Source: Swaminathania salitolerans (GTDB lineage: Bacteria; Pseudomonadota; Alphaproteobacteria; Acetobacterales; Acetobacteraceae). Taken from it: a DNA stretch of 64,000 bases. The DNA lies in NCBI RefSeq assembly GCF_007988945.1, contig NZ_BJVC01000005.1, positions 124,001 to 188,000 of the forward strand. The letters are read 5' to 3'. Below the pieces are notes generated by a model. The model had not been told where the DNA came from. It searched no databases and saw nothing but the letters and a program-made list of their open reading frames with translations. The position numbers and the translations under genes are program-made. Every line of letters begins with the position of its first letter. Positions within the stretch are counted from its first letter, which is position 1. This document shows positions 35,127-44,593 of the stretch, one piece after another.

Positions 35127-36137
35127 ATGAAGATCGACTCCCGCGCAGCCTCGCGTACCCTTGCCGAGATCGGAAACTGGCGGGCCGTCCTGCTGCACGG
35201 AGACGATGCCGGTCTGATACGGGAGCGCGCGCGTGCCTGCGTGCGTCTCGTGGGCGGCTCGACGGACGATCCGTTTCGTGTCGCCATTCTCGACGCCGAT
35301 CAGCACGCCCGGATCGAGGAGGAAGCGGGAGCGCTCTCGCTCATCGGCGGTCGACGGGCCGTCTGGGTGCGCGAGGTGCAGGATTCGGCGCTCGCAGGCG
35401 TCATGGCGGCGCTCTCCCTGGATACCGACACGCTTCTGGTGCTCGAGGCTCCGGGCCTCGCTGCGCGAGCGAAGCTGCGGACGACTCTCGAGGGACATCG
35501 TTCCGTGGCGGTCATCGGCTGTTATCCGGAAGAGGGGCGGGCTCTGGCCGGGTCGCTGTCGGGGTTGTTCCGCGACGCCTCCGTCTCCATCGATCGTGAT
35601 GCCCTGACCTGGCTGTCTTCCGTGCTCGGTGCCGATCGTGGCGCGGTCCGTCAGGAGGTCGAGAAACTCATTCTCTATGCCGGGGAAGGCGGGCGGCTCG
35701 GTCTCGACGATGTGCAGGACTGTATCGGCGATTCCGCCACGGCAACGCTCGACGACGCGACGAGTGCGGCAATGGCGGGCGACCGTGTTTCTGCCGATAC
35801 CGCGCTCGAGCGCGCGCTGGCAGAAGGGCTCTCGCCGATCGCGCTCGCTCGTGCCTGTCTCTCCCTGATGACCCGGCTCGGCAAGGTCATGGGCTGGATG
35901 GATGAGGGAAAATCGCGTCAGGAAGCGCTGAAACAGCTGAGACCGCCTGTCTTTTTCCGGAAGGCCGAGAGTTTCGGCAAGGCGCTCGAGCGATGGGACC
36001 GCGAGACCCTCGCCCGGGCCTGCGAGGCCGTTCAGGGGTTCGAACGCGCCTGCAAGCAGACCGGAAGCCCCGATCTCGCACTCTCCCGTCGTCTGATCGC
36101 CCAGCTCTGCCTCGGTCCCAGGTCGTTCCGGGGTTGA
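35127..36137 (+). CDS. holA: DNA polymerase III delta subunit
   Basis: Clamp-loader delta subunit of 336 residues, which opens the sliding clamp. The N-terminus has WRAVLLHGDDAGLIRERA and the DnaX-type fold, followed by IGGRRAVWVREVQDSAL, FFRKAESFGKALERWDRE and a terminal helical collar domain. It starts 6 nt after lptE and is probably translated from the same message. Length and order fit HolA of alphaproteobacteria. Confidence 0.92.
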   Translation: MKIDSRAASRTLAEIGNWRAVLLHGDDAGLIRERARACVRLVGGSTDDPFRVAILDADQHARIEEEAGALSLIGGRRAVWVREVQDSALAGVMAALSLDTDTLLVLEAPGLAARAKLRTTLEGHRSVAVIGCYPEEGRALAGSLSGLFRDASVSIDRDALTWLSSVLGADRGAVRQEVEKLILYAGEGGRLGLDDVQDCIGDSATATLDDATSAAMAGDRVSADTALERALAEGLSPIALARACLSLMTRLGKVMGWMDEGKSRQEALKQLRPPVFFRKAESFGKALERWDRETLARACEAVQGFERACKQTGSPDLALSRRLIAQLCLGPRSFRG

Positions 36138-36249
36138 AATCGTATCGGGGTTCTGCCACCCGTGAGAGATCGGGACGCCGCCTCAGTGGAGAGATCTTCA
36201 TGCCTCCTGTCGCCATGATGTGTGGAGACGATCGGGCCGGAGTCTCCTC

Positions 36250-37212
36250 TTGAGGGTGTCGCTCGCGTGGCGCGGCGCGATCGGGCGCCCATCCGTCCTG
36301 TTCGCCTGCATCGTTCTGGTGGGGCTCTGTCTCTCGGCCTGTCTTGCGCCATTTTATGCGCAAGGCGTGGGTGTCGACCCCTTCGCGTCCAATCTTGCGG
36401 GAAGCGTCATGCGCGACGGGCGGGTCGTCGATGTCATGCAGCCCAATGACAATCCGCTTCACCTCGGCCTGACCCCGATCGGTCCGTCCTGGCGCTGGGG
36501 CGCGTACAGCCTCGGCGCGGATTCGCAGGGGAGGGATGTGGCCGCGCGTCTTCTCTATGGCGGGCGCAGTTCTCTTCTGATCGCGGGCGCCTCGGCCTGT
36601 CTGTGTCTCGTGCTCGCCACGGGTTGCGGCATGGTGGCAGGTGTCTTCGGCGGGTGGATCGATACGGTTCTCTCCCGCCTGCTCGATATTCTCTGGGCGG
36701 TTCCCGTCTATCTTTTCGCAATCAGCCTGTCGGTGGTCACGGTCGGTCACGATCTCCGCTTCGGTCCTTTCCATATCGGAGCGGACAGTTTCCTTCTCCC
36801 GATCGGGATCATCGCGCTCATCTACGTTCCCTACGCCGCGCGACCGATCCGGGCGCGTACCAGAAGCCTCATGACGAGTGGCTTCGTCCTTGCCGCGCAA
36901 GGGCTCGGTGCCTCTCCGGTCAGGATCGTCCTGAAGGAAATCCTCCCGTCCCTGATCGACACGTTGCTCGTTCTCGCCCCGCTGATCATGGCGCTCTGTC
37001 TGCTGGCCGAATCCGCTCTGTCGTTTCTGAGTCTCGGGGTCCAGGCACCGGCGGCCTCCTGGGGAAGCCTGATCCATGACGGGGAAGGTCTGATCTACAG
37101 CCGTCCCGTCGTTGCGATCGCGCCGGGTCTGGCCATCGTGCTCACCGTGCTCGCGCTCAACATGCTCGGTGAGGCTTTGCAGAACGGGGTGCGCCCGATG
37201 AGGACGCGATGA
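36250..37212 (+). CDS. ABC transporter permease, DppC/OppC-like
   Basis: Binding-protein-dependent transport permease of 320 residues, of the peptide/nickel class. The first span (SVLFACIVLVGLCLSACL) is followed by an extracytoplasmic loop with LGADSQGRDVAARLLYGGR, which is typical of DppC/NikC permeases. The EAA-type loop is AAQGLGASPVRIVLKEI. The end is GVRPMRTR. The TTG start at 36250 has GGAG 7 nt upstream; GTG 36220 is an alternative. It overlaps the next permease by 4 nt. Confidence 0.9.
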   Translation: MRVSLAWRGAIGRPSVLFACIVLVGLCLSACLAPFYAQGVGVDPFASNLAGSVMRDGRVVDVMQPNDNPLHLGLTPIGPSWRWGAYSLGADSQGRDVAARLLYGGRSSLLIAGASACLCLVLATGCGMVAGVFGGWIDTVLSRLLDILWAVPVYLFAISLSVVTVGHDLRFGPFHIGADSFLLPIGIIALIYVPYAARPIRARTRSLMTSGFVLAAQGLGASPVRIVLKEILPSLIDTLLVLAPLIMALCLLAESALSFLSLGVQAPAASWGSLIHDGEGLIYSRPVVAIAPGLAIVLTVLALNMLGEALQNGVRPMRTR

Positions 37213-38213
37213 GAGGCGTGCTCTCCCGGCTGGGGCAAACGCTCTTCGTCCTTTTCGGCATCTCCGTGCTGGTATTTGCGGTGTTTTTCGCGACACCGGG
37301 GTCGGATCCCTCCGCGCGTATCGCAGGACGGGGCGCGAGCGAGGAAACGATCGCACGGATCCGGCACGAATACGGCTTCGATCGGGGGCTTGTCGCGCGT
37401 TACCTGAGCATGATGGACCATCTGTTTCTCTCCCGGGATCTGACGTCCTACGTCAATCACGGGCAGAATGTGGTCGCCGAGGTCTTTCACGCCGCGCCGG
37501 TGACATTGTCTCTTGTGTCCTGGGCGGCCCTCTTCTGGGTCGGGGGCGCGCTGGTCACAGGGATGCTGGCCGCATGCTTTGCCGGACGCTGGCCGGATCG
37601 GCTCCTTTCGGGTCTGGGTATTCTCGGTCTTTCGGTTCCGGTCTTCTGGCTTGGCGAGATGGTCAATCTCCTCAGCCAGAGCCGGTTCCACGATACGATG
37701 CTGTTCCGCTGGGTCCCGGCTCTGGGCTATATCCCTCCCGGGATTTCCCTGACCGGATGGGCAAAATGCCTGATCCTGCCTGCGCTGACGCTTTCGATCG
37801 CCTTCATCGGCATCTATGGGCGCATTCTGCGGAGCGATCTTCTTGCCGCCATGCAGGAGGATGCCCTTCGTACCGCGCGGGCCAAGGGGGCCGGTCCCGT
37901 CCGGCTCTGGGTCTTCCATGCCCTGCGCCTTTCGGGCCTGAGCGTCGTTTCCCTGTTCGGTCTCGATTTCGCGCAGCTCCTCGGAGGCGGTGCCCTCCTG
38001 ACCGAGGTCGTGTTTGCGCTGCCGGGCGTCGGCCATCTGACCTATCAGGGTCTGAGCACGCTCGATCTGCCCCTGATCATGGCGACGGTCATGTATTCGG
38101 CATTCTTCGTCGTCATCGCCAATGTCCTTGTCGATGGTCTCTATCGTCTGCTCGATCCGCGTATCGGATCCCGTTCGGGCACAGCTGCAAGAGGGGGGCG
38201 CTCTCATGGATGA
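37209..38213 (+). CDS. ABC transporter permease, DppB/OppB-like
   Basis: Second permease of the peptide/nickel-type importer, 334 residues. Start FVLFGISVLVFAVFFATPGS and the EAA-type region ARAKGAGPVRLWVFHALRLS fit DppB. The loop AQLLGGGALLTEVVFALPGVG is the DppB/NikB signature near the last spans. It overlaps the previous permease by 4 nt and the next ATPase start by 8 nt. Order here is C-B-D-F rather than the usual B-C-D-F. Confidence 0.9.
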   Translation: MRGVLSRLGQTLFVLFGISVLVFAVFFATPGSDPSARIAGRGASEETIARIRHEYGFDRGLVARYLSMMDHLFLSRDLTSYVNHGQNVVAEVFHAAPVTLSLVSWAALFWVGGALVTGMLAACFAGRWPDRLLSGLGILGLSVPVFWLGEMVNLLSQSRFHDTMLFRWVPALGYIPPGISLTGWAKCLILPALTLSIAFIGIYGRILRSDLLAAMQEDALRTARAKGAGPVRLWVFHALRLSGLSVVSLFGLDFAQLLGGGALLTEVVFALPGVGHLTYQGLSTLDLPLIMATVMYSAFFVVIANVLVDGLYRLLDPRIGSRSGTAARGGRSHG

Positions 38214-39150
38214 CGCCCTGCTTTCGATCGACGCGCTCCGTCTGGCTCTTCCCTCCGGCGCGCGTCTTCTCGATGGCGTCAGCCTGCGACTGGAGCGGGG
38301 GCGGATCCTCGGCGTGGTGGGCGAGTCCGGCTCCGGGAAAAGCCTGACTGGCCTCAGCGTGCTCGGCCTTCAGCCTCGGGGGCGCCTTGAGGGAAAACTC
38401 GCTTTCGAGGGGCAAGACCTTCTGGGGTTCGGTCCAGGGGACTGGCGTCGCTTTCGCGGAAGGCGCGCAGCGATAATCTTCCAGGATCCCATGACGGCTT
38501 TCCTGCCGGTACGTCGTATCGGCGCGCAGATCGCCGAGCAGATCCGCCTCCACAGCCTTTGCTCGCGACGCGAGGCCGAGACCCGCGTGATCGCGCTCCT
38601 GTCCCGGATGGGGGTTCCGGCGCCTCGCGAGGCTGCCCGACGCTTTCCGCACGAATTGTCCGGCGGGTTGCGCCAGCGCGCCATGATTGCGATGGCCCTG
38701 TCCTGCGATCCGGATCTGGTCATTGCCGATGAGCCGACAACCGCGCTCGACGTGACCGTGCAGGCGCAGATACTCATGCTTCTGCGTGAGATCGGTGCGC
38801 GTCGCGCCGGGGTGATGCTCATCACCCACGACATGGGGGTGGTGGCCCAGATCTGCACCGATATCGCCGTGCTCTATGCGGGCGTGGTCGTGGAGAGCGG
38901 TCCTGCCGAGGCGGTGCTCCGCACGCCGTGGCATCCCTATACCCGGGCCTTGCTGCGGGCGATTCCACCGATGGACGGAGCGCGACCCGATCGTCTGCCG
39001 ACCATAGAGGGCACGCCGCCTGCACCGGAGGCACGTCCGCCCGGCTGCGTCTTCGCGCCGCGCTGCCCCGAACGCCGCGCTGCCTGCGCTTTCCGTCCCG
39101 CATTGCGGAGGCATGAGGACCGTTCCGTCGCCTGCGTGCTTTATCCGTGA
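38206..39150 (+). CDS. ABC transporter ATPase, DppD/OppD-like
   Basis: ATP-binding subunit of the oligopeptide/nickel class, 314 residues. Walker A is GESGSGKS, the Q-loop IFQDPMTAFLPV, the signature ELSGGLRQRAMIAMAL, Walker B VIADEPTTALD and the H-loop LITHDMGVV. The C-terminal OppD-type extension ends CVFAPRCPERRAAC with a cysteine cluster. ATG 38206 follows a GAGGGGGG ribosome-binding site. The next ATPase starts at its stop. Confidence 0.93.
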   Translation: MDDALLSIDALRLALPSGARLLDGVSLRLERGRILGVVGESGSGKSLTGLSVLGLQPRGRLEGKLAFEGQDLLGFGPGDWRRFRGRRAAIIFQDPMTAFLPVRRIGAQIAEQIRLHSLCSRREAETRVIALLSRMGVPAPREAARRFPHELSGGLRQRAMIAMALSCDPDLVIADEPTTALDVTVQAQILMLLREIGARRAGVMLITHDMGVVAQICTDIAVLYAGVVVESGPAEAVLRTPWHPYTRALLRAIPPMDGARPDRLPTIEGTPPAPEARPPGCVFAPRCPERRAACAFRPALRRHEDRSVACVLYP

Positions 39151-40127
39151 TGCCCCCGCCCGTGACGCCCCCGCCCACGATCCCCCTCCTGCAAGCGCAT
39201 TCCCTCTCGAAATCCTTCGCCCTCGGCCGGAGACGGGTCTGGGGTGAGAAACGGTTCCTGACGGCGGTCGACGATGTTTCCCTGAGCCTGGGGGCGGGGG
39301 ATTCGCTCGCCCTGGTGGGCGAATCCGGTTGTGGCAAATCGACGCTCGGCCGGTTGCTCATGGGCTTCGACGCTCCGGATCGGGGGCGGGTCATGTTCGA
39401 GGGGCAGGATCTCGCGCGGCTTCGCGCAGGAGAGAAACGACGCCTGCGCGCCAGAGTGCAGATGGTGTTCCAGGATTCCGGATCGTCCTTCAACCCGCGA
39501 CGCAGTATCGGGGCCACTCTGGCCGAGCCCTATCGCATTCACGGACGCGCCTGGTCGAGAGCCGCGATCGAGGCCCTGCTCGAACAGGTCGGTCTGTCCG
39601 CTTCCCTGTACGAGCGTCATCCGGTGGCGCTGTCCGGTGGGCAGAGGCAGAGGCTGAACATCGCCCGCGCGCTTGCGTTGTCTCCACGGCTCGTCGTCGC
39701 GGATGAGCCCGTCTCGGCGCTCGATGTCTCCGTACAGGCCCAGATCGTCAATCTGCTTCGCAGGCTCCAGAGCGAACTCGGACTGGCATCGGTGTTCATC
39801 TCGCACGATCTGGCAGTCGTCAGGCAGATCGCCGATCGCATGGCGGTCATGTATCTCGGCAGTCTCGTCGAGGAGGGGGAAACGCTGGCGACGCTGGCGC
39901 GACCGCTTCATCCCTACACCCGCGCACTCGTCGAGGCGGTTCCCCGACCGGGGCGGGCGCTCGTCGCACCGCTCGAGGGCGATGTTCCGGATGCGGTTTC
40001 GCCGCCGGGCGGATGCCGCTTCCATACGCGCTGCCCGGTTGCCCGGCCCCTTTGCGCGCAGGAGCGGCCGAAGCTCGAAACCATGGGGCAGGAGAGGAAA
40101 GTGGCCTGCCACTTTCCTCTGGTGTGA
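39150..40127 (+). CDS. ABC transporter ATPase, DppF/OppF-like
   Basis: Second ATPase of the importer, 325 residues. Walker A is GESGCGKS, the signature LSGGQRQRLNIARAL, Walker B VVADEPVSALDVSVQ and the H-loop FISHDLAVVRQ. The C-terminal cysteine cluster CRFHTRCPVARPLC is as in DppF. GTG 39147 and ATG 39150 are alternatives. No periplasmic binding protein gene follows; the next gene is an opposite-strand TonB-dependent receptor. Confidence 0.93.
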   Translation: MPPPVTPPPTIPLLQAHSLSKSFALGRRRVWGEKRFLTAVDDVSLSLGAGDSLALVGESGCGKSTLGRLLMGFDAPDRGRVMFEGQDLARLRAGEKRRLRARVQMVFQDSGSSFNPRRSIGATLAEPYRIHGRAWSRAAIEALLEQVGLSASLYERHPVALSGGQRQRLNIARALALSPRLVVADEPVSALDVSVQAQIVNLLRRLQSELGLASVFISHDLAVVRQIADRMAVMYLGSLVEEGETLATLARPLHPYTRALVEAVPRPGRALVAPLEGDVPDAVSPPGGCRFHTRCPVARPLCAQERPKLETMGQERKVACHFPLV

Positions 40128-40216
40128 GAGAGGCATGAACCGGAAGGGCCGGTTCGATGGCGCGCGATCTGCGGCCCGTCACCCCACGGGGGGAGGAGAC
40201 AGGCAGAGGGAAAGGG

Positions 40217-42628
40217 TCAGAAGCGCTGGGAGATGCCGGTCAGGATCGTACGGCGCAAGCCGTATTGCGGCGCACCCACGCCGATGCCCGATCCGTCGCG
40301 GATCTGATAGGTCTTGTCGAACAGGTTGAGCACGTCCAGACGGAGCTGCGTGCGCTTGAGGAACGGGACATGGAACAGATCGCGGAAGGACTGGACCAGA
40401 GAGAGATTGAACGTGGCGTAGATGGGCACGGAACGACCGTTCGGAACGGCGCCGTCGGCGCGCAGACCGCTTCCATAGACCATCGAGGCGGAAATCCTGG
40501 TGGGATGACCCGTGCGATAGAAGAACGAATAGGCGCCGCCTGCTGAGGCCGTCCATCTCTGGTCGTGATCGAGATGGATCCAGCGATGCTGGATATAGGC
40601 CAGATCGTCGGGATCCATGGTCCACTGGGCGGTCGTGATGTCCTTGCCTATGGCGCGAGACCATGCCGCATTGCCGTAAAGCGAGAGGGGGCCGTGCTCG
40701 TAATTGGTCGAGAGTTCGTAGCCGTTCACCTGCCCGCGCCGGTAATTGAATGCGGAGAGGATGATAGGCGCCCCGAACTGTCCCTCATCGATCATGTTCT
40801 TTGCAAGTTTGACATAGGCATCGAAGGAGGCATGCCATCCCGGAAGCAGGGTCTGGGTCACACCTGCGTCGAAATAATGATCGCGCTCGGCCTTGACGGT
40901 ATTGTTCTGCAGGGTCTGGGGTTCGTTCGACGTTCCGACATATTTGCCGAGCGATGTATTGGCCACCAGCTCGAAGGGCGGGGGCGTGAAATATCGCGAG
41001 TAGCCGGCATGCAGAACACCGCCGCGCCATGCGCGCCAGACGATATTGATGCGCGGACTGACCTGCTTGGCGTGGGTATATTCGTCGACACCGTCGAAAC
41101 GCAGCCCGTAATTGATGGTCAGGTTCTTCACCGGACGCCACTCGTCCTGTGCATAGAGCCCGTACATCCATCCCGTTCGTCCGCTGCCGTCGTGAACGGT
41201 CCGGGTGCTGCCGTCATAGACGAGCGTTCCGTCATCCTCGATGCCGGTCTGCTGATAGACGATCGAGTTTGTCTTGGAGACATTGCGCTCGACATAGACC
41301 TGATACCCGAAACGCACCGTGTGCTGGCTGTTGGCATGCCATGTCACATCGGTCTGGGAACCGGTCGAGAAGACCGAACGTGCGGCATGCTGGCTGATGC
41401 CGTTATAGACGAGATCGCCCAGCGGGTCCGGGGAGTAGCCCAGCGAGGAATAGCGCGCGATGACCGAACTTTGCAGACTGACCGTGCCCATGTCCTTCTG
41501 GAGGGACAGAATCCCGAAATCGGTGATTTCCTTCTGACGTTCGTTCAGGCTCGCGCTGTCGACACTGCCATAGACCTGCTGCGAGAGGGCGGAGTCGAGA
41601 AAGCTCGGATTCGCAAACTGACGCTGCTGTCCCGGATTGTTGGGCAGCTGATATTGCGCGTTCGAGACGCCGCCCGTCAGGCTGATACGGGTATTCTCGT
41701 CGGCCGTGTAACGCAGATGTCCGAGCGCATGATACTGGTTGCTCAGATCGTGGATCGGGTTGAAGCTGGAAGTCGGATTCTCGACACCGACCCGGTTGTG
41801 AACGAAATCCGCCGTTCCGAAGAAATCCCATTTCCCGGCGTGACCGCCATATTGGAGCGACGGGAAGAAGTAGTCGCGCGCCCCGCCATAGATCGCGGCA
41901 TCGCCGCCGGGGTCCGCGCTTCCGTTCTTGGTGGTCAGATCGATCACACCGGCCTGGAGAAATCCGTATTCGCTCGGGAGGGCGCCGGTGGTCAGCGATG
42001 CCGAATGGGCGAAACGGGTCATGAGCGCCTGACCGAAAACGCTCAGCCCTTCGGGGAGCTGAACGCCGTCCAGCCGGAACTGCACCTCGTTATGATCGCC
42101 ACGTATGTGGATCTGGCCGAAACTGTCCTGTGCGACGCCGGGTGCCTGCAACAGAAGCGTGTTCAGGGGCGCATTGTCGCCACCCGGATTGTTCTCGATG
42201 TCGCGTCGCGTGAAGCGATATGTCGTGGCGCCGGTCGAGGACTGGAGGGCGGAGCGGATCTCGTCCAGACGCGCATTGACGATGATATGCTCTTCATGCG
42301 GCACGGATTGCGGCAGGGGAGTGGACGCATCGGCATCGAAAGAGGTGCGTGAGGCGGTCGTCCCGGCAGTTTCCGCGTCGCTCCGTGACCCTGTAGACGG
42401 GACGATGTTGCGGGGCGGGGACGACTGGGGCACGGCGGAGGTGGCGGGGGCGGACGCGCCCCGGCTTGTCGCGCCCCGGCTCGTCGTGGCCCGGCTCGAC
42501 GCGGCCTTGGCCTGGCCGGCCCCGGCGGGCGCAGCCAGGGCCGGGGTGGTCAGGGTCCAGACGGTGAGTGCAGGAAGCGAGCACGACAGAAGCAGGATGT
42601 GCGATCGCAGGGATCGGGTAGGCGTCAT
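40217..42628 (-). CDS. TonB-dependent outer-membrane receptor
   Basis: An 803-residue receptor that imports a ligand (siderophore, sugar or vitamin) using TonB energy. The Sec signal covers about residues 1-33 (ending PALAAPAGAG). A repetitive linker (ATTSRGATSRGASAPATS) precedes the TonB-box-like EEHIIVNARLDE and the plug domain (PLNTLLLQAPGVAQDSFG, IHIRGDHNEVQFRLDGVQLP). The barrel ends IRDGSGIGVGAPQYGLRRT with a terminal Phe. The ATG at 42628 has AGGGA 7 nt upstream. Ligand is not readable. It is divergent from a yellow/royal-jelly-type protein. Confidence 0.93.
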   Translation of the reverse strand: MTPTRSLRSHILLLSCSLPALTVWTLTTPALAAPAGAGQAKAASSRATTSRGATSRGASAPATSAVPQSSPPRNIVPSTGSRSDAETAGTTASRTSFDADASTPLPQSVPHEEHIIVNARLDEIRSALQSSTGATTYRFTRRDIENNPGGDNAPLNTLLLQAPGVAQDSFGQIHIRGDHNEVQFRLDGVQLPEGLSVFGQALMTRFAHSASLTTGALPSEYGFLQAGVIDLTTKNGSADPGGDAAIYGGARDYFFPSLQYGGHAGKWDFFGTADFVHNRVGVENPTSSFNPIHDLSNQYHALGHLRYTADENTRISLTGGVSNAQYQLPNNPGQQRQFANPSFLDSALSQQVYGSVDSASLNERQKEITDFGILSLQKDMGTVSLQSSVIARYSSLGYSPDPLGDLVYNGISQHAARSVFSTGSQTDVTWHANSQHTVRFGYQVYVERNVSKTNSIVYQQTGIEDDGTLVYDGSTRTVHDGSGRTGWMYGLYAQDEWRPVKNLTINYGLRFDGVDEYTHAKQVSPRINIVWRAWRGGVLHAGYSRYFTPPPFELVANTSLGKYVGTSNEPQTLQNNTVKAERDHYFDAGVTQTLLPGWHASFDAYVKLAKNMIDEGQFGAPIILSAFNYRRGQVNGYELSTNYEHGPLSLYGNAAWSRAIGKDITTAQWTMDPDDLAYIQHRWIHLDHDQRWTASAGGAYSFFYRTGHPTRISASMVYGSGLRADGAVPNGRSVPIYATFNLSLVQSFRDLFHVPFLKRTQLRLDVLNLFDKTYQIRDGSGIGVGAPQYGLRRTILTGISQRF

Positions 42629-42851
42629 GACAATCCCTAGGAACTGGAAGGAAATCGGATCGATAGCGTCATTACTTTGTATGATATAACATAACAACCT
42701 CCGACTGAGCCTTTCGGAAGGTTTATGGCAAACTGTGACATATCCGATACATCCAGCCCGGTTTTCCTGCATCCATCCGCCAGCGTGAAGCCCGGTCGCA
42801 CCCCAAGGCGTTAACGACGCGCACCATGCGCATTGCCCCGGGGAGCTATCG

Positions 42852-44045
42852 ATGAACCGACGACTGTTTCTGGCGGCATCCGCCTGTGTGCCCGTGATGG
42901 GGGCGCGCTGCGTTGCCGCCCGTGGCGCTGACAACCCGGCGGCGGGACTCCGGGGCAATACCGATCGGGGAACCACACCGGCCGGTATGTTCGATGTCGT
43001 TGCGCAATTCGAGGGGCCAGGCCCTTCGGGCGTTGCCGTGACCGATGGCGGGAGGATTTTCGTCAGTTTCCCGCGCCATGCGATCGATCATGCTGGTGCG
43101 ACACTGGGTGAATTGCGGAACGGGAAAATCATCCCTTATCCATCGCCCGGGATGAGCCTTCCCTCATCGCGCGCGCCTGCGGAACGGTTTCTTTCCATCC
43201 ACGGGATCACGCTCGATGGGAAGGGACGTCTCTGGGTGATCGATGACGGCAAACGGGCCGGGCACCCGATCCCGGAAGGGGGTGCCAAGGTGGTCTGTAT
43301 CGATCCGGAGACCGGTCGGATCGTTCACCGGATCGTTCTGAGGGCACCGGTGCTCTTGCCGGACAGCCACATGAACGATCTCAGGGTGGCGCTCGGCGCC
43401 GGGGCTGCCGGAACGGTCTTCGTGACGGATTCGTCCTTCGGAACCCGGCCGGGTCTCGTCATCATCGACCTTGCGCGCGGTAGCGCGCGGCGGGTGCTCA
43501 CCCATCATCCTTCCGCGCAGCCCGTCGCGGGATTTGCCGCTTTCGTGGAAGGGGTTCCCCGCCAGTATCGCCCCCATCATCCGGGCATGGTGTCCGGTGG
43601 GATCGACGGGATCGCGCTTACGCCTGCGAACGACCGTCTCTTTTTCTCGCCATTGACCAGCCGCCGTCTCTACAGCGCCCCGGTCGCAAGCCTGATCGAT
43701 CCGGCTCTCGATGCACAGGCTCTGGGTGAAACGATACGGGACGAGGGGGAGAAAGGCGTAGCCGACGGGCTGTGCTTCGATCGTTTCGGTCGGCTCTATA
43801 CCACCGATTACGAGCATGACAGCATTTTGCGCCGGGACCGGGACGGGACGCTCACTGTCATGGCGAGAGATCCGCGCATTCTCTCACCTGACGGTATCTG
43901 CGCGACGCAAACCCATATCTATTGCACGCTCGGGCAGTGGAACCGGCTGCCCTCCTTCAACGACGGACACGATCTGCGCAAGCCGCCCTATCTGCTCATA
44001 CGACTGCCGATCGAGGCACCGCAGGATGTGTCCGCAGAACCGTAG
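42852..44045 (+). CDS. Tat-type secreted yellow/major-royal-jelly-fold protein
   Basis: A 397-residue beta-propeller-type protein of the MRJP/yellow family (SMP-30-like). The N-terminus MNRRLFLAASACVPVMG fits a twin-arginine (RRLFL) signal. The core has GITLDGKGRLWVIDDGK, VRLPD-like PVLLPDSHMNDLRV, GTVFVTDSSFG, GGIDGIALTPANDRLFFSPL and YTTDYEHDSILR, typical of the family. Bacterial members are linked to lactone or sugar binding and sometimes dopachrome-type reactions; activity is not known. A TonB receptor is divergent with about 220 bp between, so they may share a regulator. Confidence 0.8.
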   Translation: MNRRLFLAASACVPVMGARCVAARGADNPAAGLRGNTDRGTTPAGMFDVVAQFEGPGPSGVAVTDGGRIFVSFPRHAIDHAGATLGELRNGKIIPYPSPGMSLPSSRAPAERFLSIHGITLDGKGRLWVIDDGKRAGHPIPEGGAKVVCIDPETGRIVHRIVLRAPVLLPDSHMNDLRVALGAGAAGTVFVTDSSFGTRPGLVIIDLARGSARRVLTHHPSAQPVAGFAAFVEGVPRQYRPHHPGMVSGGIDGIALTPANDRLFFSPLTSRRLYSAPVASLIDPALDAQALGETIRDEGEKGVADGLCFDRFGRLYTTDYEHDSILRRDRDGTLTVMARDPRILSPDGICATQTHIYCTLGQWNRLPSFNDGHDLRKPPYLLIRLPIEAPQDVSAEP

Positions 44046-44191
44046 CGGCAGGGAACGCAGTCCTGTGGCGTGCTGGGCATCACCGGGGGCATGGCCGGGC
44101 GCATGGCGCGGGCCTGGGACGTGTGACGCGCAGGCCCAGAACCGGGCCGGATCTCGCGAGGGGCGGGGTTTTTCCCCGCCCGACCGGATGC

Positions 44192-44557
44192 TCAGCCAGA
44201 GGCTTCCGGTGAGGACGACGTCTTGCTTGTCTCGTGATCGACGACACCGGGCAGAAACTGCGCGAGGGCAGGAAGCAGGGCCGCGGCAGGAAGGCCCGTC
44301 TTGGAAACGAGCATCTGGATCTGCTCGTCGGTCAGAAGAGCACGCAGCTCATCGGCGGTGACGGGCAGGTTTTCGCCCGAGCCGATCCAGGATTTCACCT
44401 TCTCCTCGAGCCCGGCCTTGCGCGCCTGGTCGAGCATCATCTGGATGCCCTGCTCGCTCGTGAGAAAGCCGCTCAGGCTGCCGCCGAGCTTCTCCTTGAT
44501 CTTGTCGCCGACGCCGCCGAGGGCGGAGTTCATCATGGAACCCAGAAATCCGCTCAA
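44192..44557 (-). CDS. YidB-family (DUF937) protein
   Basis: A 121-residue protein with the YidB start GFLGSMMNSALGGVGDKIKE and the family motif LPVTADELRALLTDEQIQML. The C-terminal LLPALAQFLPGVVDHETS is the usual end. The function of the family is not established. It is followed on the minus strand by no close gene, and the minE gene lies 36 nt upstream, so it may be a distal member of the min message. Confidence 0.88.
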   Translation of the reverse strand: MSGFLGSMMNSALGGVGDKIKEKLGGSLSGFLTSEQGIQMMLDQARKAGLEEKVKSWIGSGENLPVTADELRALLTDEQIQMLVSKTGLPAAALLPALAQFLPGVVDHETSKTSSSPEASG

Positions 44558-44593
44558 ATCTGCTCTCCCATCTGGTGGCCGACCGGCGCCATA

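Noticed and set aside
40565-42352. 595-residue plus-strand frame opposite the TonB receptor
   Set aside because: Antisense shadow of a receptor with signal peptide, plug and barrel end.
42629-42851. Cobalamin riboswitch ahead of the TonB receptor
   Set aside because: No B12-box-like sequence (GCCACTG) is found on the minus strand between the divergent genes.
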